Below, piece by piece: positions 51,052 through 59,105 of a stretch of 64,000 nucleotides of DNA. The notes below the pieces were generated by a model. It was given only the letters and a program-made list of their open reading frames with translations, was not told the DNA's origin and did not search any database. The stretch spans positions 124,001 through 188,000 of the forward strand of contig NZ_SLWS01000005.1 in assembly GCF_004345645.1 (NCBI RefSeq). The letters are read 5' to 3'. The position numbers and the translations under genes were made by a program. Every line of letters begins with the position of its first letter. Position 1 is the stretch's first letter. The DNA is from Actinocrispum wychmicini. Its GTDB lineage: Bacteria; Actinomycetota; Actinomycetes; Mycobacteriales; Pseudonocardiaceae.

Positions 51052-52165
51052 CGTGCTGGACGAACTGGTCAAGCGTTACGAGGCCGGCGAGACGGTCGGG
51101 CTGGCGACGGTCGTCGCCACGTTCAGCTCGGCCCCGCGGTCGCCTGGCGCGGCCATGATGGTCACCCAGGACGACCAGGTGTACGGCAGCGTGTCCGGCG
51201 GATGCGTCGAAGGCGCCGTGTACGACCTTGGCCAGAAGGTGATCCAGAGCGGTCGGCCGGTGATGCAGCGCTACGGCGTCTCGGACGACGACGCGTTCGC
51301 CGTGGGCCTCACCTGCGGCGGGATCCTGGACGTGTACGTGGAGCCGGTCAGCCGGGACACGTTCCCGGCGTTCGGCGAACTGGCCGCGTCGATCCGGTCC
51401 GAGCACGGCGTCGCGTTGGCGACCGTGGTGGAGCATCCGGACGCCAGCCGGGTCGGCAAGCGCATGGTGATCTGGGCCGACCACGTCCACGGCGACCTCG
51501 GGTCGGCGCGGGTCAACGACGCGGTGACCGACGACGCGCGCGGAATGCTCGCGACCGGCCGGACCGGGACGATGCACTACGGCCCGGAAGGGCAGCGGCG
51601 CGGCGAGGGCATGGCGGTGTTCGTGGCGTCGTTCGAGCCGCCGCCGCGGATGCTGGTGTTCGGCGCGATCGACTTCGCCTCCGCGATGGCCCGGCTCGGC
51701 TCGTTCCTCGGCTACCGGGTGACGGTGTGCGACGCGCGGCCGGTGTTCGCCACCAGGAGCCGGTTCCCGGAGGCGGACGAGGTGGTCGTGGACTGGCCGC
51801 ACCGGTATCTCGCCGCCGAGGCCGCGGCCGGCCGGGTGGACGCGCGGACCGTGGTCGCGGTGCTCACCCACGACCCGAAGTTCGACGTCCCGGTGCTGAA
51901 GGTGGCGCTGCGGCTGGACCTTGGGTACGTCGGCGCGATGGGGTCCCGGCGGACCCATCTCGACCGGTTGGAGCGGTTGCGCGAGGCCGGCGTGACCGAG
52001 ACCGAACTGTCCACATTGTCCTCACCGATCGGCCTGGACCTCGGCGCCCGAACCCCTGAGGAAACCGCTGTTTCGATTGCGGCGGAGATCATCTCGCTGC
52101 GCTGGGGCGGTCAGGGCGAACGGCTGATGACCACCGCGGGGCCGATTCACCGCGAGAACTCGTAG
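51044..52165 (+). CDS. coxF: XdhC/CoxF family molybdenum cofactor maturation protein
   Basis: A 373-residue protein. N-terminal XdhC_CoxI domain (TVVATFSSAPRSPGAAMMV, VYGSVSGGCVEGAVYD, GLTCGGILDVYVEP) and a C-terminal Rossmann domain (RMLVFGAIDFASAMARLGSFLGYRVTVCDAR, GYVGAMGSRRTHLDR). Family members sulfurate or protect the cofactor before insertion. GTG 51044 lies inside the coxE end. A terminator at 52228 separates coxDEF from coxSLMG. Confidence 0.9.
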   Translation: MRDVLDELVKRYEAGETVGLATVVATFSSAPRSPGAAMMVTQDDQVYGSVSGGCVEGAVYDLGQKVIQSGRPVMQRYGVSDDDAFAVGLTCGGILDVYVEPVSRDTFPAFGELAASIRSEHGVALATVVEHPDASRVGKRMVIWADHVHGDLGSARVNDAVTDDARGMLATGRTGTMHYGPEGQRRGEGMAVFVASFEPPPRMLVFGAIDFASAMARLGSFLGYRVTVCDARPVFATRSRFPEADEVVVDWPHRYLAAEAAAGRVDARTVVAVLTHDPKFDVPVLKVALRLDLGYVGAMGSRRTHLDRLERLREAGVTETELSTLSSPIGLDLGARTPEETAVSIAAEIISLRWGGQGERLMTTAGPIHRENS

Positions 52166-52227
52166 GCAAGTGGTCCGTACCTGCGGATGGATGAGCCGGT
52201 TTCCTCCGCATGTGCCAATACCGTCTT

Positions 52228-52250
52228 CGCGGGGGTTGATTGCCCCCGCG
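52228..52250. terminator. Hairpin between coxF and coxS
   Basis: CGCGGGGG (52228-52235) pairs with CCCCCGCG (52243-52250) with a 7-nt loop, 62 bp after the coxF stop. It probably divides the cluster into two transcripts. Confidence 0.6.
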
Positions 52251-52316
52251 ATCCGGAGCAGGCTCGACAAGTCGTGAGCGAGATCACGTTCCGTCAGAGC
52301 CTGCGCTGGAGGCGCG

Positions 52317-52859
52317 ATGCGGATCAACGTCAATGTCGACGGCACCACATACACCGACGAAGTCGAGCCTCGAATGCTGCTGGTGCAGTACTTGCGCGAA
52401 CGGCTCGGCAAAGTCGGCACCGTGGTCGGTTGCGATACGAGCAACTGCGGTGCGTGCACCGTGCATCTCGACGGACACAGTGTGAAGTCCTGTTCGGTAC
52501 TGGCGGTCCAGGCCGACGGGTCCGAGGTCACCACGGTCGAGGGCCTCGCGCGGGATGGCCGACTACACCCCGTACAGCAAGCGTTCCATGACAATCACGC
52601 GCTGCAGTGCGGGTTCTGCACGCCAGGGATGATCATGCAGGCGATCGACCTGCTCGCGGACAACCCGGACCCGGACGACGAAGCCGTCCGTCAGGGCCTG
52701 GAAGGCAACCTGTGCCGGTGCACGGGATACCAGAACATCGTGCGTGCCGTCCGGGACGCCGCGCACCACATGCGTCCCGGCGCCGGGCCTGAGGCCGAAC
52801 AGGTCAGCGACACCGAGATCACCGGCCGCGCGCCCAGCCACACCGGAGGCGGGGCATGA
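52317..52859 (+). CDS. coxS: Molybdenum hydroxylase small (2Fe-2S) subunit
   Basis: A 180-residue electron-transfer subunit. Plant-type 2Fe-2S site near residues 41-62 (GCDTSNCGACTVHLDG) and the second, helical 2Fe-2S site LQCGFCTPGMIM ... NLCRCTGYQNIV near 100-140. The last 30 residues are a hydrophilic extension. CTGGAGGCG gives the ribosome-binding site for ATG 52317. Its stop overlaps the coxL start. Confidence 0.93.
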   Translation: MRINVNVDGTTYTDEVEPRMLLVQYLRERLGKVGTVVGCDTSNCGACTVHLDGHSVKSCSVLAVQADGSEVTTVEGLARDGRLHPVQQAFHDNHALQCGFCTPGMIMQAIDLLADNPDPDDEAVRQGLEGNLCRCTGYQNIVRAVRDAAHHMRPGAGPEAEQVSDTEITGRAPSHTGGGA

Positions 52860-55240
52860 CCACTGTACCGATAACTGCGGTGGCGGAACCCGAGGTCGGC
52901 AAAGCCCGGCTGCGCAAGGAGGACGCCCGGCTGATCACCGGCCGGACCCGGTGGACCGACAACATCGTGCTGCCCGGAATGCTGCACCTCGCGGTGAAAC
53001 GCAGCCCGATGGCACACGCCAAGATCACCAGGATCGACGTGGCCGAAGCCCGGTCCATGCCTGGTGTCGTCGCCGTCTACACGGCCGCTGACCTGGACCC
53101 GGAAGGCACGATCTCGGCGCCGTACGCGTGGCCGATCACCCCGGACATGAAGGCGCCGCGCCGCCCGGTCCTGGCCGCGGGCAAGGTGAACTTCGCCGGC
53201 GAGGGCGTGGCCGTGGTCGTCGCGCGGTCGGTCGCCGAGGCGCAGGACGCACTCGACGCGATCGACGTCGACTATTCAGCGTTGCCGGTCGTACTGGACA
53301 TGGAAGCCGCGCTGACCGACGGATACGCCCTCGTCCACGACGAACTCGGCACGAACCGCAACGCGCTGTGGGTGTTCGACTCCGCCGAGGCGGGCAGCGG
53401 CGGCAATGTGGACGACGCCATCCGCGACGCCGAAGTGACGGTGACCCGCCGGTTCCGGCAGCAGCGGCTCGCGCCCGCGTTCATGGAACCCCGGTCCACC
53501 GTCGTCGACCCGACCGGCAACCAGATGACCATCTGGGCGGCCACCCAGATCCCGCACATCCTCAAGACGATGACCGCGTTGACACTCGGGTTGCCCGAGC
53601 ACAAGCTGCGCGTGATCGCACCGGACGTCGGCGGCGGTTTCGGCGGCAAGATCGGCGTGCTGCCCGAGGACCTGATGTCCGTGCTCGTGGCGCAGAAGCT
53701 CGGCCGTCCGGTGAAGTGGACCGAGACCCGGTCGGAATGCATGATGACCGCGCACCACGCCCGCGACCAGATCCAGGACGTGACCATCGCGGCCAACCGG
53801 GACGGCACCGTCACCGGCCTGAAGGTCGACCTCATCGCGGACATGGGCGCGTACTGCGGCCTGGTCGGGCCCGGTGTGCCGATCCTCGGCGCGTTCATGT
53901 TCAACGCCATCTACAAGTTCACCGCGTACCGGTTCGCGTGCACGAACGTGTTCACCAACAAGACGCTCACCGACGCCTACCGCGGCGCGGGCCGGCCCGA
54001 GGCCACCTTCGCGATCGAACGGATCATGGACGAGCTCGCGGTCGAGCTCGACATGGACCCGATGGCGTTGCGGGAGAAGAACTGGATCAAGCATGAGGAG
54101 TTCCCGTTCACCACGGTCGCCGGGCTGACGTACGACACCGGGAACTACGAAGCCGCGACGGCAAGGGCGAAGGAACTCTTCGACTACGACGGCCTGCGCC
54201 GGGAACAGGCCGAGCGGCGCGCGTCCGGCGATCCCGTCCAGCTGGGTATCGGGATTTCCACATATACCGAGATGTGCGGGCTGGCACCGTCGCGTGTGCT
54301 CGGATCGTTGTCCTATGGCGCCGGCGGCTGGGAGCACGCGGCGATCCGGATGCTGCCCACCGGCAAGGTTGAGGTCGTCACGGGTTCCTCGGCGCACGGG
54401 CAGGGCCATGAGACGGCGTGGAGCCAGATCGTGGCCGACCAGCTCGGCGTTCCCTTCGAGGACGTGGAAGTGCTGCACGGCGACACCCAGACCTCGCCCC
54501 GGGGCCTGGACACGTACGGGTCCAGGTCGTTGACAGTCGGCGGCACGGCCATCGTCAAGGCGGCTGAACGTGTTGTCGCCAAAGCGAAGCCGATCGCCGC
54601 GCACATGCTGGAGTGTGCCGAGGACGACCTGGAGTTCACCGGCGGCAGGTTCACCGTCCGCGGCACCGACCAGGCCGTCGGCATCCAGGACATCGCGTTG
54701 GCCGTGTTCACCGCGCACGACCTGCCGGACGGGATAGAGCCACACCTGGACTCCGAGGCCGTGTACGACCCGGAGAACTTCTCGTTCCCGCACGGCACCC
54801 ACCTCTGCGCGACCGAAGTGGACACTGAGACCGGGAAGGTGCGGATCCGCTCGTACGTGTGCGTGGACGACGTCGGCAAGGCGATCAACCCGCTGATCGT
54901 CGAAGGCCAGGTGCACGGCGGCTTGGTGCAGGGCATCGCGCAGGCGCTGTACGAAGAGGCCGTGCACGACGAGTCCGGCACGTTGACCAACGGCACGTTC
55001 GCCGACTACCACGTGCCGACGGCCGCGGACATGCCGACGTTCACCGTCGACCGGACCGAGACACCGTCGACGACCAACCCGTTGGGCGCCAAGGGAGTCG
55101 GCGAGGCCGGCACGATCGCGTCCACCCCGGCCGTGGTGAACGCGGTCGTGGACGCGTTGCGGCACATGGGTGTCCGCGAGGTCGAGATGCCCTGTACGCC
55201 GATGCGCGTGTGGCAGGCGATTCACGGAGGTACGCGATGA
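52856..55240 (+). CDS. coxL: Form II CO dehydrogenase-type large subunit (Mo binding)
   Basis: A 794-residue xanthine-oxidase-family subunit holding the molybdopterin cytosine dinucleotide site. Visible are GRTRWTDNIVLPGMLH, the FGGKIGVLPED segment, AYRGAGRPEATF, TGSSAHGQGHETAWSQ and GAKGVGEAGTI with the catalytic Glu. The active-site loop is AYRGAGR (form II) and not AYRCSFR (form I, true CO oxidisers with Cu), so the substrate may be CO, a purine or another aldehyde-like compound. It overlaps coxS and coxM by 4 nt each. Confidence 0.92.
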   Translation: MTTVPITAVAEPEVGKARLRKEDARLITGRTRWTDNIVLPGMLHLAVKRSPMAHAKITRIDVAEARSMPGVVAVYTAADLDPEGTISAPYAWPITPDMKAPRRPVLAAGKVNFAGEGVAVVVARSVAEAQDALDAIDVDYSALPVVLDMEAALTDGYALVHDELGTNRNALWVFDSAEAGSGGNVDDAIRDAEVTVTRRFRQQRLAPAFMEPRSTVVDPTGNQMTIWAATQIPHILKTMTALTLGLPEHKLRVIAPDVGGGFGGKIGVLPEDLMSVLVAQKLGRPVKWTETRSECMMTAHHARDQIQDVTIAANRDGTVTGLKVDLIADMGAYCGLVGPGVPILGAFMFNAIYKFTAYRFACTNVFTNKTLTDAYRGAGRPEATFAIERIMDELAVELDMDPMALREKNWIKHEEFPFTTVAGLTYDTGNYEAATARAKELFDYDGLRREQAERRASGDPVQLGIGISTYTEMCGLAPSRVLGSLSYGAGGWEHAAIRMLPTGKVEVVTGSSAHGQGHETAWSQIVADQLGVPFEDVEVLHGDTQTSPRGLDTYGSRSLTVGGTAIVKAAERVVAKAKPIAAHMLECAEDDLEFTGGRFTVRGTDQAVGIQDIALAVFTAHDLPDGIEPHLDSEAVYDPENFSFPHGTHLCATEVDTETGKVRIRSYVCVDDVGKAINPLIVEGQVHGGLVQGIAQALYEEAVHDESGTLTNGTFADYHVPTAADMPTFTVDRTETPSTTNPLGAKGVGEAGTIASTPAVVNAVVDALRHMGVREVEMPCTPMRVWQAIHGGTR

Positions 55241-56088
55241 TCCCGGTGTCGTTCGACTACGTCGCACCGACCACAGTGGACGACGCGGTGCGCGAGCTGG
55301 CGGCGGCCGGCGAGGACGGCAAGGTCCTGGCCGGCGGTCAGAGCCTGCTGCCGGTGCTGCGGATGCGACTGGCCGCGCCGGCCAAGGTCATCGACCTCGG
55401 CCGGGTTCCCGAGCTGCACGGGGTTCGCGAGGACGGCAACGACGTCGTCATCGGGGCGATGACGACGCACTACGAGGTCCAACGAGACCCGTTGGTGCGG
55501 GAACACCTGTCGTTGATCGCGCTGGCGACGGAAACGGTGGCGGATCCACAGGTACGGCATCGCGGCACGTTCGGCGGTTCGCTGTGCCACGCCGACCCCG
55601 CGGGTGACCTGCTGGCGCCCGCACTCGCGCTGGACGCCGTGATGACGGTCGCCGGACCGTCCGGTCGTCGGTCCATCCCGGCGGCGGAGTTCTTCGTCGA
55701 CTACTTCACCACCGCGATGGCCGAGGACGAACTGCTCGTGGAGGTGCGGATGCCCAAGTTCACCGGGTGGCACGCGCACTACGAGAAGTTCAGCGTGTCC
55801 GCGCAGGCCTGGTCGGTGGTGTCGGTCGGCGTCGCGGTCCGGGTTTCCGGAGTGACCATCGCGGAGGCGCGGATCGGGCTGACGAACATGGCCGCCACAC
55901 CGGTCCGGGCCATGGCCGTCGAGGAAGCGCTTGTGGGCCAACCGGCTTTCGCGCACAACATCACGGCCGCGGCCGCCCACGCCGCGGAGAACACAAGTCC
56001 GACGACCGACGGTGACGCCGACGGCGAGTTCCGTAGCCACCTGGCTCGGGTGCTCACCGGTCGTGCCGTGACCGCTGCGATTGGTTAG
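55237..56088 (+). CDS. coxM: Molybdenum hydroxylase medium (FAD) subunit
   Basis: A 283-residue FAD-binding subunit: FAD motifs AGGQSLLPVLRMRLAAPAKV (AGGQSL) and TFGGSLCHADPAGDL (TFGGS/CHADPA) are intact, followed by the C-terminal CO_deh_flav domain. ATG 55237 overlaps the coxL stop, and its TAG overlaps the GTG of the next gene, so S, L, M and G form one coupled operon. Confidence 0.93.
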   Translation: MIPVSFDYVAPTTVDDAVRELAAAGEDGKVLAGGQSLLPVLRMRLAAPAKVIDLGRVPELHGVREDGNDVVIGAMTTHYEVQRDPLVREHLSLIALATETVADPQVRHRGTFGGSLCHADPAGDLLAPALALDAVMTVAGPSGRRSIPAAEFFVDYFTTAMAEDELLVEVRMPKFTGWHAHYEKFSVSAQAWSVVSVGVAVRVSGVTIAEARIGLTNMAATPVRAMAVEEALVGQPAFAHNITAAAAHAAENTSPTTDGDADGEFRSHLARVLTGRAVTAAIG

Positions 56089-56744
56089 TGCCTGTGCGAC
56101 TGGAACATCAGTTCACTGTCAACGCGCCGGTCGACGTCGTGTGGCAGGCACTGCTGGATCCGGAACGGGTGGCGCCGTGCATGCCCGGCGCCACCCTGAC
56201 CAGCGTGTCCGGCACCGAGTTCACCGGCACGGTGAAGGTCAAGCTCGGCCCGATCTCGTTGCAGTACAAGGGTTCTGGTTCGTTCGTCTCGACCGATCCG
56301 GACAGCCGTGAGCTGCGCATCAACGCGTCCGGGAAGGACGCGCGCGGCAACGGCACGGCCGCCGCCGACGTGGCCGTCACGCTGTCCGAAAAGGACGGTG
56401 TGACAACCGGTGACGTGGTCACCGACCTGGCCATCACCGGCCGGCCGGCGCAGTTCGGCCGCGGACTGATCGGTGAGGTGGGCGGGAAGATCCTGGCGAC
56501 GTTCGCGGGCAACCTGGCCGCGGTGGTCGAGACAACCGGTGAACCGGTCAACGAACCGGCGGACGACCCGCCGCCCGAGCCGGCGGCGCAACCAGTGCGA
56601 CCGGTACGTCCGCCTGGACCGCCTGTGGCCGACGAGATCGACCTGCTGGCGTACGCCGGATCCCCGGTGGTCAAACGGGTCGTGCCCTTGATCGTCCTGG
56701 GTTTGCTGGTACTGATAGTGCTGGCCCGCCGACGCCGGAAATAA
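56088..56744 (+). CDS. coxG: CoxG-like SRPBCC protein with C-terminal membrane anchor
   Basis: A 218-residue protein. The CoxG/SRPBCC domain occupies residues 1-150 (FTVNAPVDVVWQALLDPERV, CMPGATLTSVSGTEFTGTVKVKLGP, GKILATFAGNLA). A Pro/Glu-rich linker leads to a single C-terminal helix, LIVLGLLVLIVL, and a basic end. CoxG recruits CO dehydrogenase to the membrane and delivers quinones in other bacteria; the tail anchor fits that. Confidence 0.88.
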   Translation: MPVRLEHQFTVNAPVDVVWQALLDPERVAPCMPGATLTSVSGTEFTGTVKVKLGPISLQYKGSGSFVSTDPDSRELRINASGKDARGNGTAAADVAVTLSEKDGVTTGDVVTDLAITGRPAQFGRGLIGEVGGKILATFAGNLAAVVETTGEPVNEPADDPPPEPAAQPVRPVRPPGPPVADEIDLLAYAGSPVVKRVVPLIVLGLLVLIVLARRRRK

Positions 56745-56756
56745 CTTACTGGCAGG

Positions 56757-57914
56757 ATGGCGCGCATGCGTCGGCTCCTGCTCGCGATCTCGTCCGCGGT
56801 CACGCTCGTCGCTTGCGGCACGGCGCCGAGCCCCGGGGACGCGAAGATCACTGTGCCCAGCGGGTCGTCCCAGCCACCGGCCCAGCCGCTCAACACGGCC
56901 TCGGCGGCGGACCCGACTGGCTTCACTCTCGTCGCGAGCGGGGACGTCCTGATCCACCCGCCGCTCACCGACCAGGCCACCCAGGACGGCAACGGCAAAC
57001 GCGACTACAGCAAGATCATGGCTGGGGTGAATGCCACGGTCAGCGGCGCCGACCTGGCGATCTGCCACATGGAGACGCCGATCGCGCCGGCTTCGGGACC
57101 GTTCAAGGGATATCCGGAGTTCAGCGCCCCGCCGGAGATCGTCACCACCCTCAAGGACATCGGCTACGACGACTGCTCGACCGCGTCGAACCACACCATC
57201 GACCAGGGCGACGGCGGCGTGAAGCAGACCCTGGACACGCTGGACGCGGCCGGGATCAAGCACACCGGCTCGGCCCGGTCCGCCGAGGAGGCGCGCAAGC
57301 CGCTGATCATGGACGTGAAGGGGGTCAAGGTCGGGCACGTCTCGTTCGCCTTCGGGTTCAACGGCCACAAGCTGCCCGCGGACGAGCCGTGGCTGGCCAA
57401 CACCATCGACCCGGACGCGGTGATCGCCGCGGCCAAGGCCGCCCGCGCGGCCGGCGCCGAAGTCGTGGTGGTGAGCCTGCACTGGGGCACCGAGTACGTG
57501 CAGGACCCCACCGCGGAGCAGAAACGGATCGCGCAGAAGCTGCTGAACGACCCCAACATCGACCTGATCATCGGGCACCACGCGCATGTGGTGCAGCCGT
57601 TCGAGAAGATCAACGGCAAGTGGGTCGCGTACGGCATGGGCAACGAGATCGCGCGGCACTCGGAGCCGAAAGGCGTCACCGAGGAAGGTGTGATCGCCCG
57701 CTTCCACTTCACCAAGAAGCCCACCGGCTGGACGGTCGACAAAGCGGAGTACGTGCCGCTCCTGATCGACCTCGGCCCGCCGATCCGCCTGCTCGACCTC
57801 AGCCAGCCCAACACCGTCGACGCGGCCCGCCGGAACCAGGCGCTGCAACGAACCGACCAGATCGTGCTCAGCCGCGGCGCCGGCGACCAAGGACTCACCC
57901 GGCCGGGCAAGTGA
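56757..57914 (+). CDS. CapA family (PgsA-like) metallophosphatase lipoprotein
   Basis: A 385-residue lipoprotein precursor with lipobox TLVACG, then a calcineurin-like CapA domain. Metal ligands and motifs: SGDVLIHPP, CHMETPI, ASNHTIDQGDGG, SLHWGTEY and GHHAHVVQP. In other bacteria CapA relatives act in polyglutamate capsule export or envelope homeostasis; no pgs partners are adjacent. ATG 56757 or 56766 may be used. Its end abuts the convergent DUF5655 gene. Confidence 0.87.
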   Translation: MARMRRLLLAISSAVTLVACGTAPSPGDAKITVPSGSSQPPAQPLNTASAADPTGFTLVASGDVLIHPPLTDQATQDGNGKRDYSKIMAGVNATVSGADLAICHMETPIAPASGPFKGYPEFSAPPEIVTTLKDIGYDDCSTASNHTIDQGDGGVKQTLDTLDAAGIKHTGSARSAEEARKPLIMDVKGVKVGHVSFAFGFNGHKLPADEPWLANTIDPDAVIAAAKAARAAGAEVVVVSLHWGTEYVQDPTAEQKRIAQKLLNDPNIDLIIGHHAHVVQPFEKINGKWVAYGMGNEIARHSEPKGVTEEGVIARFHFTKKPTGWTVDKAEYVPLLIDLGPPIRLLDLSQPNTVDAARRNQALQRTDQIVLSRGAGDQGLTRPGK

Positions 57915-58316
57915 TCAGCCGGCGAAGTCGTACGCCAGTGACAGCCAGTCCCTGAGCTGGTCGTCCATGTCGTCCACAGTGGTGAGTTTGACCTGGTGCC
58001 AGGTGTCGCCGAACTTCAGGGTCAGCCGCGGGTCGCTGACCGGGTGGGGCAGCACCAGGTACATCCGCAGGCTGCGGGCCATCGGCCGGACCTCAGCCAG
58101 TTTCCGTTCGTGCAGAAGGAAAACGCCCACCCGCACGACGTCGGCATGCACCGGGCCGAGCGACGTGAGGTGGGCCAGAATCGCGTCGTAGATCACCCGC
58201 TGGACGGGATCGCGGCCGGCGAACGCCTCGTCGAGCGTGCACCCGGGAACGCACACATGCCCCTGGTTGGCACGACCGAACTCCCGATCGCACCGCGGAC
58301 AAGTCCACCGAGCCAC
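57915..58316 (-). CDS. DUF5655 domain protein with N-terminal zinc finger
   Basis: A 133-residue protein. N-terminal WTCPRCDREFGRANQGHVC gives a possible C2HC zinc site, followed by a DUF5655-like nucleotide-modifying-enzyme-associated fold: ILAHLTSLGPVHADVVRVGVFLLHERKLAEV, SLRMYLVLPHPV and WHQVKLTTVDDMDDQLRDWLSLAYDFA. The family is of unknown function. GTG 58316 is assigned as start. Weak context: downstream of the DUF4253 gene on the same strand, separated by a repeat element. Confidence 0.72.
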   Translation of the reverse strand: MARWTCPRCDREFGRANQGHVCVPGCTLDEAFAGRDPVQRVIYDAILAHLTSLGPVHADVVRVGVFLLHERKLAEVRPMARSLRMYLVLPHPVSDPRLTLKFGDTWHQVKLTTVDDMDDQLRDWLSLAYDFAG

Positions 58317-58346
58317 ACACCCACCCTAAGCCCGCCCCCCGCCAGC

Positions 58347-58418
58347 GTGTCTCGCGTTCCGGGACGGGAATTTCGTTGTCCGGGAATGCGCGACACACTA
58401 TCCGGGAACGCGCGACAC
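58347..58418. repeat. 18-bp repeat, two direct and one inverted copy
   Basis: TCCGGGAATGCGCGACAC (58379-58396) and TCCGGGAACGCGCGACAC (58401-58418) repeat with a 22-bp period. An inverted, slightly diverged copy GTGTCTCGCGTTCCGGGA lies at 58347-58364. The inverted and direct copies can form a stem. It lies between two minus-strand genes and could be a terminator or a dispersed element. There are too few copies for CRISPR. Confidence 0.7.
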
Positions 58419-58423
58419 GCGGG

Positions 58424-59017
58424 TCAGCGCCAGCGGAACTGCCAGCGGCGCAGGCGGATCAGGCCACGGGAGAGCTGGGGGAGCGTGCCGGGGACGCGGG
58501 GGCAGAACGACCGGTGCTCGGCCGCCACCACTAAGGCCCGGTGCAGTTCGGTCGGCGGTGCGGTGACCGACAGCGTCATCTCCCGGGCGCCCAGGACCAC
58601 CAGGGTCGCGCCGAACCGGTCCTCCCAGCTGCGTAGCACCGCCGACATGCCCGGACGGCCCAGGCGGGCCGGCACGTCGGCCGGGCGGCGGGCCTCGACC
58701 AGGCCCAGCCGGTACATCGGCCGCTTGTTGGCCACCAGGACGGCGCCGGAGATGCCCGCCTCGGCCTGCGGGTCGTGCCGGTCGACGGCGTGCCTGGCCG
58801 CGTCCGGCACGAACGACACCTCGGGCGGGATGCCCAACCCGTCCCGCGGCACCAGCACCGGCCACAGGTGGGTCCGCGGATACTCGGCGACCCGTTCGAG
58901 ATACGTGTGCGGGTCGGTGATGACCTGGTCGGTCAGCCAGATCTCGCCGTGCCAGCTGCCCAACCTGGCCGGCGCCACTCCTGTGTCGATCAAAGCTGTG
59001 TCGATCAATGCAGTCAT
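58424..59017 (-). CDS. DUF4253 family protein, SOS-box promoter
   Basis: A 197-residue protein of the DUF4253 type: PAGRLG-like segment ARLGSWHGEIWL at the start, then SAVLRSWEDRFGATLVVLGAREMTLSVTAPPTELHRALVVAAEHRSFCP and a C-terminal LRRWQFRW. The family has no known activity. The first 13 residues contain an ALIDT-ALIDT duplication encoded by a 15-bp tandem repeat (58981-59010). The start lies 20 bp downstream of a perfect LexA box and a TAGATT -10, so it is probably DNA-damage inducible. Confidence 0.75.
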   Translation of the reverse strand: MTALIDTALIDTGVAPARLGSWHGEIWLTDQVITDPHTYLERVAEYPRTHLWPVLVPRDGLGIPPEVSFVPDAARHAVDRHDPQAEAGISGAVLVANKRPMYRLGLVEARRPADVPARLGRPGMSAVLRSWEDRFGATLVVLGAREMTLSVTAPPTELHRALVVAAEHRSFCPRVPGTLPQLSRGLIRLRRWQFRWR

Positions 59018-59036
59018 CAGTCGAACCCCTCACAAC

Positions 59037-59052
59037 TCGAACGTGTGTTCGA
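59037..59052. promoter_or_regulatory. LexA/SOS box
   Basis: TCGAACGTGTGTTCGA is a perfect match to the actinobacterial LexA consensus TCGAAC-N4-GTTCGA. It lies directly downstream of TAGATT (minus strand 59057-59052), a -10-like hexamer for the DUF4253 gene, so LexA would cover the transcription start. Confidence 0.85.
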
Positions 59053-59105
59053 ATCTAATCGTAGCGGAGGGGTCTGACAATCCCGGATCACCCGACCGGG
59101 GAGGT

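Noticed and set aside
58347..58418. Short CRISPR array
   Set aside because: Only two direct copies with a 4-nt spacer and one inverted copy; no cas genes in the window.
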